A stretch of 39,179 nt of DNA from CAZTPJ01 sp964614515 (lineage in GTDB: Bacteria > Planctomycetota > Phycisphaerae > Phycisphaerales > UBA1924). Numbering within the stretch: position 1 is the stretch's first letter; each line of letters begins with the position of its first letter. The notes under the pieces were generated by a model. The model had not been told where the DNA came from and searched no databases. It saw only the letters and a list, made by a program, of their open reading frames with translations. Below, in pieces: positions 27,850 through 35,283 of the stretch. A program made the translations under genes and the position numbers. The stretch is taken from NCBI GenBank assembly GCA_964614515.1, contig CAZTPJ010000031.1, positions 1 through 39,179 on the forward strand. Reading direction: 5' to 3'.

Positions 27850-28480
27850 GCGAGATAGGACAACTCGGCCGCGAACGAAGACAACTCGGACGCGGTCGAT
27901 TGAGTCGTGGCCGGGGCCAGCGCAGGTTCAGCGCACCATGGCCGGACGTGATCGGGGGCGAGATCAGGCATGGTGTGCGCCTGCGGCGTGCGGGCCGTTG
28001 CCTGGGGAGGGTTGGCCGTGGCACTTCGAGGCGCGGGAATTGCCTTCGAAGGCCTGGCAAGTGTTCCTGGAGCGTGGGCAATTGGTTCCGGAGGGTTGGC
28101 AATTGGTTCCGAAGGGTTGGCAATTCCTTTCGGAGGGTTGGCAATTCCTTTCGGAGGGTTGGCAATTCCTTTCGGAGGCTTGGCAATTGTCTTCGGAGTG
28201 GACCCGATTTCTTTCGGAGGGTTGGCAATTGTTCTTCGAGTGGACCCAATTCCTTTCCGAGTGGACCCAATTGTCTTCGGAGTGGACCCAATNNNNNNNN
28301 NNNNNNNNNNNNNNNNNNNNNNNNNNNNNNNNNNNNNNNNNNNNNNNNNNNNNNNNNNNNNNNNNNNNNNNNNNNNNNNNNNNNNNNNNNNNAGTGGACC
28401 CAATTCCTTTCCGAGTGGACCCAATTGTCTTCGGAGTGGACCCAATTTCTTTCGGAGGGTTGGCAATTGTCTTAAAAGGC
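27850..28480. repeat. 21-bp minisatellite, GC-poor core with diverged flanks
   Basis: Core units start with GGCAATTCCTTTCGG or CCCAATTGTCTTCGG and recur every 21 bp from about 28077 (28077, 28098, 28119...) to 28480, across a gap. Older units with the same period are visible upstream (27850-27870 and 27871-27891, sharing GACAACTCGG). Because 21 is a multiple of three, both strands stay open with heptapeptide repeats, for instance LPTLRKE on the minus strand and GWQFLSE on the plus strand. No convincing start with ribosome binding site was found, so I treat it as non-coding. It fills much of the gene-free stretch 27739-29052. Confidence 0.85.
28293..28392. other. Assembly gap (100 N) within the 21-bp minisatellite
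   Basis: Exactly 100 Ns. The 54 bases before it (28239-28292) are identical to the 54 after it (28393-28446), so the array length here is unresolved. Confidence 0.97.
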
Positions 28481-28639
28481 TCCTCGTTTTCGGACATGGC
28501 GCGGGCCGCGGTCCCGCTCTTGCGGGCGGTGATGAGCCGGATTGTGGCGGTTTGTGCCGATGATGTGGCGGTTATACGAGCACGCGGGGCAACTCTTGCC
28601 GACGATCTGGCGCTGGCATGAGAAGCCAGCGCGGTTGTA

Positions 28640-29052
28640 CAGCCTGGGCTGCCCCGCGCTTCACACCCCGACATCGCCACCACCCCCCCGCCCCCGCACA
28701 GCGCAGCGCTGCAGCGCGATCAAGCGCGGGCGGGCGCGGGGATGGATGCACGAGGTCCGAGCGCAGGGCACGCGGCCGTACGGATCGAAGCGCGGAAACA
28801 GCGCGGGGGGCGAGCGGCGTTCGAGTTCACCACGCGAAGCCCGCGCGGAGCGCCAACGGCCGTCGAGTTCATCGCGCTCGCCCAATGCCACGCACCCCCG
28901 AAGCCCTTGCCCCCGGCAGGCTCGGCCAACCCCAATCCGCCCCCGGCCCCATCCCCTCACGGCCCCTCACCCGCCGGCGACACATCCTCCCCCCGCGCCG
29001 GCCACACACCCCCATCACCCGGGGCGGAGGCGATTGGGTGATCGGGACTGGA
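28640..29052. other. GC-rich stretch with no recognisable gene
   Basis: C-rich runs and an imperfect direct repeat around CGTTCGAGTTCACC and CGTCGAGTTCATC (about 28819-28875) are present. Open frames here are Pro/Arg/Ala-rich and look like composition effects. I see no tRNA, promoter or conserved protein. Confidence 0.6.
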
Positions 29053-29580
29053 CTAAGGGACCATCTGGCTCTTGTCGCCCCGACTGGAGGGTGCTTTACG
29101 CAGAGACCAACCGATACCAACGGCTCCGCCCAATGCGGCCAGGCCTTTCGCTATATCCAGCGCAACTTCGGGTCTGTCGCGGAAGCCAACAAACAGGGCA
29201 GCGAGCCCGATGAGCACGCCGACGACCAACCAACGCACCCATCGACTGTGCGCGGCAGCCAATTCCAGCTGCTGCACTTCGAACTGATGATCGCGTTCCG
29301 CCAGTGCTGCGTGAAGCTCCAACTGCCGCTTCTGTAATTCGAAGGTACGGTCCACCTGTCGCTTGGCGACATCAGTCTGCGTGGCGGACGCTTCACGCAG
29401 GAGCTGGACGAAGTCGGCAACTACAGGCGTTTCAAGAATCTCTCGAAGACTCTCCGGCGCAGGTGAGTCCATGAGGGTGCCGGCGCTAGCTGTCTTCGAG
29501 CCGTCACCTGCCTGGGCCGCGGTTTTCGCCTCCACCCGTGGAGTATTCTCTGACGGATCTGGCACTGGAACGTCACCCAT
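29053..29580 (-). CDS. Coiled-coil protein with two C-terminal TM helices (last gene of the sigma/ImmA operon)
   Basis: 175 residues; I do not recognise the family. The first ~45 residues are Pro/Ala/Thr-rich and probably disordered. Residues 55-110 are charged and Gln-rich (KRQVDRTFELQKRQLELHAA), a likely coiled coil. TM helices follow at about 116-133 (WLVVGVLIGLAALFVGF) and 139-160, with a short basic tail. GGAGGTGAG directly before the ATG is one of the strongest ribosome binding sites in the window. It starts 31 bp after the ImmA gene and is probably co-transcribed. It could be a membrane anchor, sensor or effector. Base composition is lower in GC than the core genes, as in the rest of this operon. 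Confidence 0.75.
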   Translation of the reverse strand: MGDVPVPDPSENTPRVEAKTAAQAGDGSKTASAGTLMDSPAPESLREILETPVVADFVQLLREASATQTDVAKRQVDRTFELQKRQLELHAALAERDHQFEVQQLELAAAHSRWVRWLVVGVLIGLAALFVGFRDRPEVALDIAKGLAALGGAVGIGWSLRKAPSSRGDKSQMVP

Positions 29581-29611
29581 CGCTCACCTCCAACCCCTAC
29601 CTAAGGCATAG

Positions 29612-30502
29612 TCAATCATCGTCCTCCCAACCGGAGGGAAGATCTTCCTCCCTTGCCGTTACGAACACCATGATGCACTGGCTGTACGGGATGACGAGGT
29701 AGTGCTCCCGAACGTCAAGAGGGTCGCAGTCTCCCTCGAGCCAGTGTTGGGCGCGTCCGGCACCCGTGCCTTCGCGAAACACTGAACAAGATGAATCAGA
29801 CTTGAGGAACTTCATTGCGTCCACACTCTTCGGTGCGACACCCCGTCGGCATCGCCACAGGCCACAGGCTCGAAAGGCTTCCGAGCCAAAGCCCCACTGA
29901 ATCAGGCCGCTGCGAATGCAGAGCGTGGCGCACGGGAAATGGGACAGATGGGTCCATCGGACCATCATGCTCGTCAGGCTCACATCGAATTCGCGAGCAG
30001 CCTCCTTGATGCTCGCCATCGTCGCGTCGGGCTCGCAGTTGACGTGAGGGGCTACCAGCTGTTTGGGCATCAAGAGCCCAGCCGCGAAGGCATCGGCCTG
30101 GCGTTCGACTTCCTTGTTCGATTCGAACTCCGTGAAGGACTCGATCGCCTCCCGGCGACGCACAAGGAATTCACGGTGACCATCCAAGAAGTAGTGTCCG
30201 AGTTCGTGGGCGATCGTGAACCGGACCTTCGGGTGGTGCATGCCGATCCGCGGCCAATGGTTGTACCGCGTGTTGTAGAGCAAGAGGAAGGTACCATCGT
30301 GGTAACTCAGACGGCCATCGAAACTGTCGCCGAAATCGTCGCCCTTGGCGAGGACTTGGCCAGACTCGGACGCGATGACCTTGAAGGGATCGACCGGCCC
30401 CGTGCAAAACCCATTGAGCTTGGAAACCTCTTCGCCCTTGGCAAGCGCAAAGTCGCGAGTCGCCTGTTCCTGTTTCCACTTCGGGTCAGCCACGGGGGGC
30501 AT
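29612..30502 (-). CDS. ImmA/IrrE-family metallo-endopeptidase
   Basis: 296 residues. The zinc-protease signature HELGH (H99, E100, H103) lies in RFTIAHELGHYFLDGHR, with the third ligand region EVERQADAFAAGLLMPKQ, both diagnostic of the ImmA/IrrE (PF06114) group. Residues ~150-190 (IKEAAREFDVSLTSMMVRWT) match the helical part that usually follows. The C-terminal ~110 residues form a Cys/Trp-containing extension seen in IrrE-like proteins as a possible sensor; its ligand is unknown. Family members cleave a partner regulator (ImmA cuts ImmR, IrrE cuts DdrO). The start codon lies inside the end of the upstream 122-residue gene (17-base overlap), which makes that small protein or the sigma factor the natural candidate substrate; this is inference. 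Confidence 0.9.
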   Translation of the reverse strand: MPPVADPKWKQEQATRDFALAKGEEVSKLNGFCTGPVDPFKVIASESGQVLAKGDDFGDSFDGRLSYHDGTFLLLYNTRYNHWPRIGMHHPKVRFTIAHELGHYFLDGHREFLVRRREAIESFTEFESNKEVERQADAFAAGLLMPKQLVAPHVNCEPDATMASIKEAAREFDVSLTSMMVRWTHLSHFPCATLCIRSGLIQWGFGSEAFRACGLWRCRRGVAPKSVDAMKFLKSDSSCSVFREGTGAGRAQHWLEGDCDPLDVREHYLVIPYSQCIMVFVTAREEDLPSGWEDDD

Positions 30503-30854
30503 CTCCCCAGGGGCCGGGCTTCTTCGCCGCCTCTTCTTCGAGCGCCTTCACTTTGGCGGCAAGGTCGGGCGGAAGCGGCTTGTTCTTGCTCCGGCACAGG
30601 GCGAACACCTCTTGCTCCTCGGGCGTCAGCTGCGCACCAACCTCATGGGTGGCCGGCGCAGGGATCGGGAACACGGGCTCCTGGCCGCGAATCTTCCGCA
30701 GCATCCGATCCTTCTTGGCGTCGTTCATGGGTTCGCTCCCGATGGCATCCAGCATCTTCTCGATGTCCGCATCGGTTTCCGGGCGATGCCCCTTGGGCAC
30801 TGTCGCCTGACGGATCAGGTCTTCAAGGTCGGGCTTTGGGAGTTGGTTAGTCAT
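30486..30854 (-). CDS. Small soluble protein between sigma factor and ImmA protease
   Basis: 122 residues, no recognised family. It is highly charged, without TM or signal peptide. The N-terminal half (LEDLIRQATVPKGHRPETDA, then DAIGSEPMNDAKKDRMLRKI) is predicted helical. The middle is a proline linker (PVFPIPAPATHEVG). The C-terminal half has another helical block (LTPEEQEVFALCRSKNKPLP ... AKVKALEEEAAKK). It overlaps the sigma gene by eight bases (ATGACTAA) and the ImmA gene by 17 bases, so all three are translationally coupled. By position it could be a cytosolic anti-sigma factor or an adaptor that the protease cleaves; nothing in the sequence proves either. Confidence 0.75.
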   Translation of the reverse strand: MTNQLPKPDLEDLIRQATVPKGHRPETDADIEKMLDAIGSEPMNDAKKDRMLRKIRGQEPVFPIPAPATHEVGAQLTPEEQEVFALCRSKNKPLPPDLAAKVKALEEEAAKKPGPWGDAPRG

Positions 30855-31515
30855 TGATGTACCCCAGACTCTTCAAATCGAAGCCCTTTTTCTTCATCTC
30901 ACGAACGATGGTGTCCTTGGCACGACTCAAGTACCCCCGGATCGTTGCGGCGGTGTATGGCACGCCGTCGTTGTACTTGTCCCCCATCTCAACGGCCAGC
31001 GTGATGGAATTCAACTCGTAGCCACCCGCATCGGCCTTTGCCTGCCACAGGTCGCGCTGAATGTCTGGCAATGACGCGAAGACTTCGGCAAAAGCCTTGA
31101 CCAGTAGAGTCGGTTTGCCTGATGGTTCTTCGCTTGGCACATTCGTCGTGACTGGCGCCAAATACTCGTCCAGCTTCTCGGGATCAAAGCCCTGCTCATG
31201 CAAATGCGCCTGCTGCCACTTTCGCCGGCCGGATCTCCATTCTTCTGCGATTCGCCTGGCAATCTTGTACAACACGGTCTGAATCTTGCCTTGGGATCCG
31301 TTGTACTGGGCACGCCACCTCCAGAACTTCCAAATCGCGATGCTCACCACATCCTCCGCGTCAGCGTTGGTCAGTGCGGTGTAACGCTTGCCGATCGCTC
31401 TTTCCAACGGGACTGCCCAGCGATCATGGATATCTGTGATGGCAGACTCGTCGCCGCCCATCATCTTGAGCGTGACGTCCTCCTGCCACCGTTCCTCGGG
31501 TGTCCGATCAGCCAT
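30847..31515 (-). CDS. ECF-like RNA polymerase sigma factor
   Basis: 222 residues. Region 2 is recognisable at about residues 28-97: LERAIGKRYTALTNADAEDV, VSIAIWKFWRW and IQTVLYKIARRIAEEWRSGR. Region 4 is weaker, around 150-213, ending ATIRGYLSRAKDTIVREMKK with a helix-turn-helix-like pattern. The linker between (~98-150) is longer than usual and Pro/Ser-rich. It is the first gene of the minus-strand operon. A TATGAT -10-like element lies 41 bases upstream. No classical membrane anti-sigma (zinc-binding or TM) follows; the next genes are a small soluble protein and an ImmA/IrrE protease. The target promoters are unknown. Confidence 0.85.
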   Translation of the reverse strand: MADRTPEERWQEDVTLKMMGGDESAITDIHDRWAVPLERAIGKRYTALTNADAEDVVSIAIWKFWRWRAQYNGSQGKIQTVLYKIARRIAEEWRSGRRKWQQAHLHEQGFDPEKLDEYLAPVTTNVPSEEPSGKPTLLVKAFAEVFASLPDIQRDLWQAKADAGGYELNSITLAVEMGDKYNDGVPYTAATIRGYLSRAKDTIVREMKKKGFDLKSLGYIND

Positions 31516-31555
31516 GCTGTCGCCGTCCTTGTCGGTGCTGCTCCTGCACCACTAG

Positions 31556-31561
31556 ATCATA
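31556..31561 (-). promoter_or_regulatory. -10-like element upstream of the sigma gene
   Basis: TATGAT on the minus strand, 41 bases before the sigma-factor start. TTGTGA lies upstream with a 20-bp spacer, too long for a confident call. Confidence 0.3.
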
Positions 31562-31728
31562 CGAGGGGGCGCTGCGCACCGTCACAACACAGTCTCTTGG
31601 AACTCAACCGCCCTACTCCCGGATGCACTGGGCGCGCAGCGCACTCTCGTACGCACTTCCGAGGACCAACTCGGAACCGGCTCGGCGTTCGAGTCGGCGG
31701 CGGCGAGGCCCCACACGGAGAATCGTTT

Positions 31729-32040
31729 ATGAGCATCAAGATTGGAGGATACGACTTCGAAGGGCCCTACACCGACACCTCCAAGTTGAGGTACGAACAG
31801 GGCGTGTACAGCATCCTGGACCAGCGAACGGACGGCAAGTACCACGTCGTCGACGTGGGCGAGTCCGAGGATGTCCGTAGCCGCATCGAGAACCACAACC
31901 GTAGCGACTGCTGGAAGCGAAACCAGCGGGGGAGGCTGACGGTGGCTGTTCTGTACACGCCCGGGATGAGCGGGGATCGCCGCCGGGCGATCGCATGGGC
32001 CCTGCGAGAGCAGTACTCGCCCGCGTGCGGGGTTCGCTGA
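31729..32040 (+). CDS. Small GIY-YIG-like protein
   Basis: 103 residues from ATG 31729, with GGAG ten bases upstream. A longer open frame reaches further upstream but would run antisense into the sigma gene. GVYSILDQ followed by HVVDVGESEDVRSRIENHNR resembles the GIY-YIG nuclease core, with GVY as the first motif and VDVGES in place of YIG, then an arginine and a histidine/asparagine cluster. The second half (DCWKRNQRGRLTVAVLYTPG, then ALREQYSPACG) corresponds to the glutamate/asparagine end of the fold. Nuclease activity is uncertain because the motifs are divergent. It diverges from the sigma operon and is followed, 33 bp later, by an 85-residue gene with which it appears paired. Confidence 0.7.
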   Translation: MSIKIGGYDFEGPYTDTSKLRYEQGVYSILDQRTDGKYHVVDVGESEDVRSRIENHNRSDCWKRNQRGRLTVAVLYTPGMSGDRRRAIAWALREQYSPACGVR

Positions 32041-32073
32041 ACCGGCCCGTCTGGGCCAGAAAGGAGTCTCGAC

Positions 32074-32331
32074 ATGAGATTTCAAGGTGCTCTCCTGCGA
32101 GAGCAAGGCGTAGAGTTCGCCATCATCGTGGTGAAGCCCCATGTGGTGCAATGCCAGGGCGAGGGTGAACAGATGATCGCGGCATGGCGAGCACGCTTCG
32201 GCGTGCCAGTCGTGCTTATGGCACAGGACGGTCGTGGTACGCCAACGTACCTCGGCCGCCCCGATATCGTTCGGTTTCTGAGCCGTGTTCCGCTCCGGTC
32301 CATCCCGTGGCGCGAGTACAGCCTGAACTGA
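32074..32331 (+). CDS. Small conserved-looking partner of the GIY-YIG-like gene
   Basis: 85 residues with a strong AAGGAG seven bases upstream of the ATG. It begins MRFQGALLREQGVEFAIIVV, contains PVVLMAQDGRGTPTYLGRPD and ends IPWREYSLN. The alternation of beta-like and helical parts suggests a small alpha/beta domain. From memory, similar short proteins occur in other bacteria next to the GIY-YIG-like protein, but I cannot confirm this here and know no function. The 225 bp that follow (32332-32556) show no further gene. Confidence 0.7.
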   Translation: MRFQGALLREQGVEFAIIVVKPHVVQCQGEGEQMIAAWRARFGVPVVLMAQDGRGTPTYLGRPDIVRFLSRVPLRSIPWREYSLN

Positions 32332-32556
32332 TTACACGCGCATGTAGAACCCACGAATCCGGTGCCGTCTGTGGGAGGGTCAATCTATGGGTTGCGCTTC
32401 TCCCGCTAGCCAGTGGGCAACGCTATACCCGTGTCGACAACCCATCGCCCCGTTGAGGCCCGAAGCAGCGCGGGACTCGGTGGGCTCGGTGTCTCGGTGG
32501 TGATGGTGTGCGTGCCGCGTGCTGGTCGGTGTCCGGACGGCCGCGTGTGCGGGACA

Positions 32557-35280
32557 TCAGCCCGCGAGGTGCGCGAGAGTGCGGCTCAGCGTGTCCTGCA
32601 TGTCATCCTTGCCCACCAGCGCGAACACGCACCGTCCGCCGCTTCGAGCCGCCCACAACTTCCCGATCAAGTCTTTCACTTTAGAGTCGTCGGTGGTGCG
32701 GTACACCTCGCCCTTGTATTCGACGACCGCGATGCGCCCATCCTTGAGTCTCGCCACGAAATCGGGATAGAAGTTCCCTTCGGCAAGGGGCAGGCGGAAG
32801 GCGAACTCGCCTCGCGTGAGATTGCGCACCCAGTAGGCCACGTTAGGGTGGCCGTCGAGGATCGCCGCGCAGCGCGATTCCTCCTCCTCCATGGTCCCGA
32901 TGTTGGTGTAGAAGTGATTCCGCAGCACGAGCGGGCCTTGATAGATTGTCGTCGCGGGATAGATGTCGATCTTCCTGGGAAACGCGAAGACCACCTCAGG
33001 TCGGCATTCAACCCTTGGGCCTCTGTTCTCAAAGAGCACGGCCTGATACATCACATGTTGCGCTTTGATCCGATGGGCATCGATGCGATGCTCGATGGCC
33101 GCCACCAGACGCCAGCGCAGGGGCAGAAGTGTCTCGAATGCCAGCCCGCGCGTGATGTGGAGGTGGGCAAAGACCCGATCCAGAAACGCCCGCTTCTCGT
33201 GCTGCGTCGCCTCGGGGACCGTGACCTCGGCGTCGAGCCAGTCAATGAAGCCCTCGGGCGTCCTGGGGCCGCGAAGGTCGCGCAGCTGCATCTGTTCGGC
33301 GAGCCGCGTGAGCAGTTCGACGGCCAGCTTGCCTTCGGCCTTCACGTCGATGGTCGCCCCTGTCGTGGTCATCCTCGCCGGATCCAGCGCATCGTCGCCC
33401 AGCGCGGCATCGCACTCGCCCAACGTCCACTCAACATCCGCATCCATCGGATCAAAGAGCGTCCAGCCCTGGGGTGCTGAGGGGTCGGCGACGGCGAGTT
33501 GCGGCACATCGAGAGGATCGCCGAAGGAGGCCGGGTTGACGGGCCGACGTTCGAGCCTGCGCTGCACCTTCGCCACAGCGCGCTTGTCCTCGGGTGTATC
33601 AAAGATGCCGGCCAGCGCCTCGCTCTGCTTCGTTGTGAGGATGCCCCCCGTCCAGATCATCTCGGTTTCGTTCGTATCCGCGCGAGTCTCAAAGGCCACC
33701 GCCTCGCGCACATCCCGGGGCAGCGCGGCGATGGCCGTGGCGCTGGGCGCGGCCGTGATGATTTCGGCCACCGGCTCGCCAAAGAGCGACCCAGCCCCTC
33801 CCCCGCCGCCGCCGCCGCCTTCATTGGACACCGCGGCCTCGGCCTCGTACCGCTCGAAGCCACATTCGACCAAGGCATCCTTGATCGACGCCGCCGCCAT
33901 GCCGAACTCTCTGCTGGTGACATAGGCGTACGCCTCGTTGAGCGCGTCGGTCTGTTTGGCCTTCACATACGGCATCCGCAGCACGCGCCCGAGCAACTGT
34001 TCGACAGCGCCCGTCGCCGACAGGTTCGCCACGCTGCACAAGACATACGCGAACGGACAATCCCACCCCTCGCGCAGCGCGCTGATGGTGATGACATACT
34101 TCAGCGGGCAGGCGCGATCCAGCGGTTCATCGGGCAGTTCATCCTTCTCGCCCGTGCGGATGGCGACCTCTTCCTCCTTGACGTTGTAGTCCTTCAGCAG
34201 CCAGGCCCTGAGCACGTCGGGCGTGATGCGTTCCTCACCCTCGCGCCGGCTCTCGGCCTGAAAGAGCACGATCGGGCGGATGTACTCGCCGCTGGACTTC
34301 TCTTCTTCCGCCGCCAGCCGCTCCAGTTCCTCCCGTTTGGTGATGGCTGACGAGATCGCCTCGTGCGGGTTGCTCCGCTCCACGAGGCGGATGGGCATCT
34401 TGATCATCTGCGCTGCCTTCAGTTCTGAGGCGGAGACGCTGAAGAGGATGTTGCTGCCGACCTTCTTGACCTTCCCGTCGGACCTGGAGATGACGTGCGC
34501 GGCGGGCGTGGCGGTGAATTCGATGATGCCCGAGGGGTTGAACCGCTGGAGCATGTCATGCGACAGATCGCTGCGGGCGTTGTGGGCCTCATCGACGATC
34601 ACCAGCGGCATCCGCAGGCGAAAGACGTTGGCGAGGCTTTTGGCGAACGTGCCGCCCTCGGCCACCGGTTTCCCATCCGCATCCGTCTGTTCCAGGAGCG
34701 CCAGTTGCTTCGGGTTGAGGTTGGCAAAGTGGTCCATGAGTTCGCCGTTGCCGCGATAGACCAGCCGGCCTTCCTTGTTGGTCACGCGGAAGGTCTGCAT
34801 CGTCGCCACGATGATCGTGGTGTCCGCATCCAGTGTGCCGGGCTTGACCGACAGCGCCTCCTCCACCGAAAGCACCGTCACGCACCCCTTGAACGCCTCA
34901 TCAAGCGCGGCCCGATACGGGTGCCGCCGGTTGCGCAGGGCCTTGATGGTCTGTTCGACAATCGTGTTGCTCGGGGCGAGCCAGAGGACCATCGCCCGCT
35001 CGGCCTCAAGAAACGCCCGCGAAGCGACGCCCACGGCGTGAGCCGCGATGATGGTCTTGCCCCCGCCCGTGGGCACGCGCAGGCAGACATACGGGAACGC
35101 CTCGCTCTCGGGCCAGCCCGGAATCACCGCGTACTCGCTCGGGCGATTGAACGCATCGACCGGGCGGGACTCGCTTGCGTTGAACGCGGCGCGTGCGCCG
35201 CGTTCTTTCGCAGCGCGGAGGAAGGTCTCCAGCACCTTGAGGCAGTCGGATTGGTATCCCTTGAGGATGAAGTGACTCAT
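32557..35280 (-). CDS. Type III-like restriction enzyme Res subunit (DEAH helicase/nuclease)
   Basis: 907 residues. The superfamily-2 helicase has Walker A PTGGGKT (70-76), DEAH at 230-233 in LVIVDEAHN, FTATP, and a motif V/VI region SALREGWDCPFAYVLCSVAN with QLLGRVLRMP. Near the C-terminus NFYPDFVARLKDGRIAVVEY followed by KG gives a PD-(D/E)xK nuclease (D840, E854, K856). With the Mod gene in the same operon this makes a DNA-cleaving, ATP-dependent restriction system. The start is three bases after the rhuM stop. A Gly-rich insert (SNEGGGGGGGGAG, about residue 485) arises from a GCC/GGC repeat. Confidence 0.93.
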   Translation of the reverse strand: MSHFILKGYQSDCLKVLETFLRAAKERGARAAFNASESRPVDAFNRPSEYAVIPGWPESEAFPYVCLRVPTGGGKTIIAAHAVGVASRAFLEAERAMVLWLAPSNTIVEQTIKALRNRRHPYRAALDEAFKGCVTVLSVEEALSVKPGTLDADTTIIVATMQTFRVTNKEGRLVYRGNGELMDHFANLNPKQLALLEQTDADGKPVAEGGTFAKSLANVFRLRMPLVIVDEAHNARSDLSHDMLQRFNPSGIIEFTATPAAHVISRSDGKVKKVGSNILFSVSASELKAAQMIKMPIRLVERSNPHEAISSAITKREELERLAAEEEKSSGEYIRPIVLFQAESRREGEERITPDVLRAWLLKDYNVKEEEVAIRTGEKDELPDEPLDRACPLKYVITISALREGWDCPFAYVLCSVANLSATGAVEQLLGRVLRMPYVKAKQTDALNEAYAYVTSREFGMAAASIKDALVECGFERYEAEAAVSNEGGGGGGGGAGSLFGEPVAEIITAAPSATAIAALPRDVREAVAFETRADTNETEMIWTGGILTTKQSEALAGIFDTPEDKRAVAKVQRRLERRPVNPASFGDPLDVPQLAVADPSAPQGWTLFDPMDADVEWTLGECDAALGDDALDPARMTTTGATIDVKAEGKLAVELLTRLAEQMQLRDLRGPRTPEGFIDWLDAEVTVPEATQHEKRAFLDRVFAHLHITRGLAFETLLPLRWRLVAAIEHRIDAHRIKAQHVMYQAVLFENRGPRVECRPEVVFAFPRKIDIYPATTIYQGPLVLRNHFYTNIGTMEEEESRCAAILDGHPNVAYWVRNLTRGEFAFRLPLAEGNFYPDFVARLKDGRIAVVEYKGEVYRTTDDSKVKDLIGKLWAARSGGRCVFALVGKDDMQDTLSRTLAHLAG

Positions 35281-35283
35281 GGG

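Noticed and set aside
26465..28480. CRISPR array
   Set aside because: The 105-bp and 21-bp repeats are contiguous without unique spacers, and no cas gene is present.
28542..29337. Long plus-strand ORFs downstream of the minisatellite
   Set aside because: Pro/Arg/Ala-rich composition, no start signal, and the 3' part is antisense to the coiled-coil membrane protein.
29939..30850. 303-codon plus-strand frame over the ImmA and small-protein genes
   Set aside because: The minus strand carries a zinc-protease signature and coupled overlaps; the plus frame has no recognisable domain.
31673..31698. ECF-type promoter (GGAAC) upstream of the GIY-YIG-like gene
   Set aside because: GGAAC at 31673 has no convincing -10 at 16-17 bp; the match is too weak to claim control by the neighbouring sigma factor.
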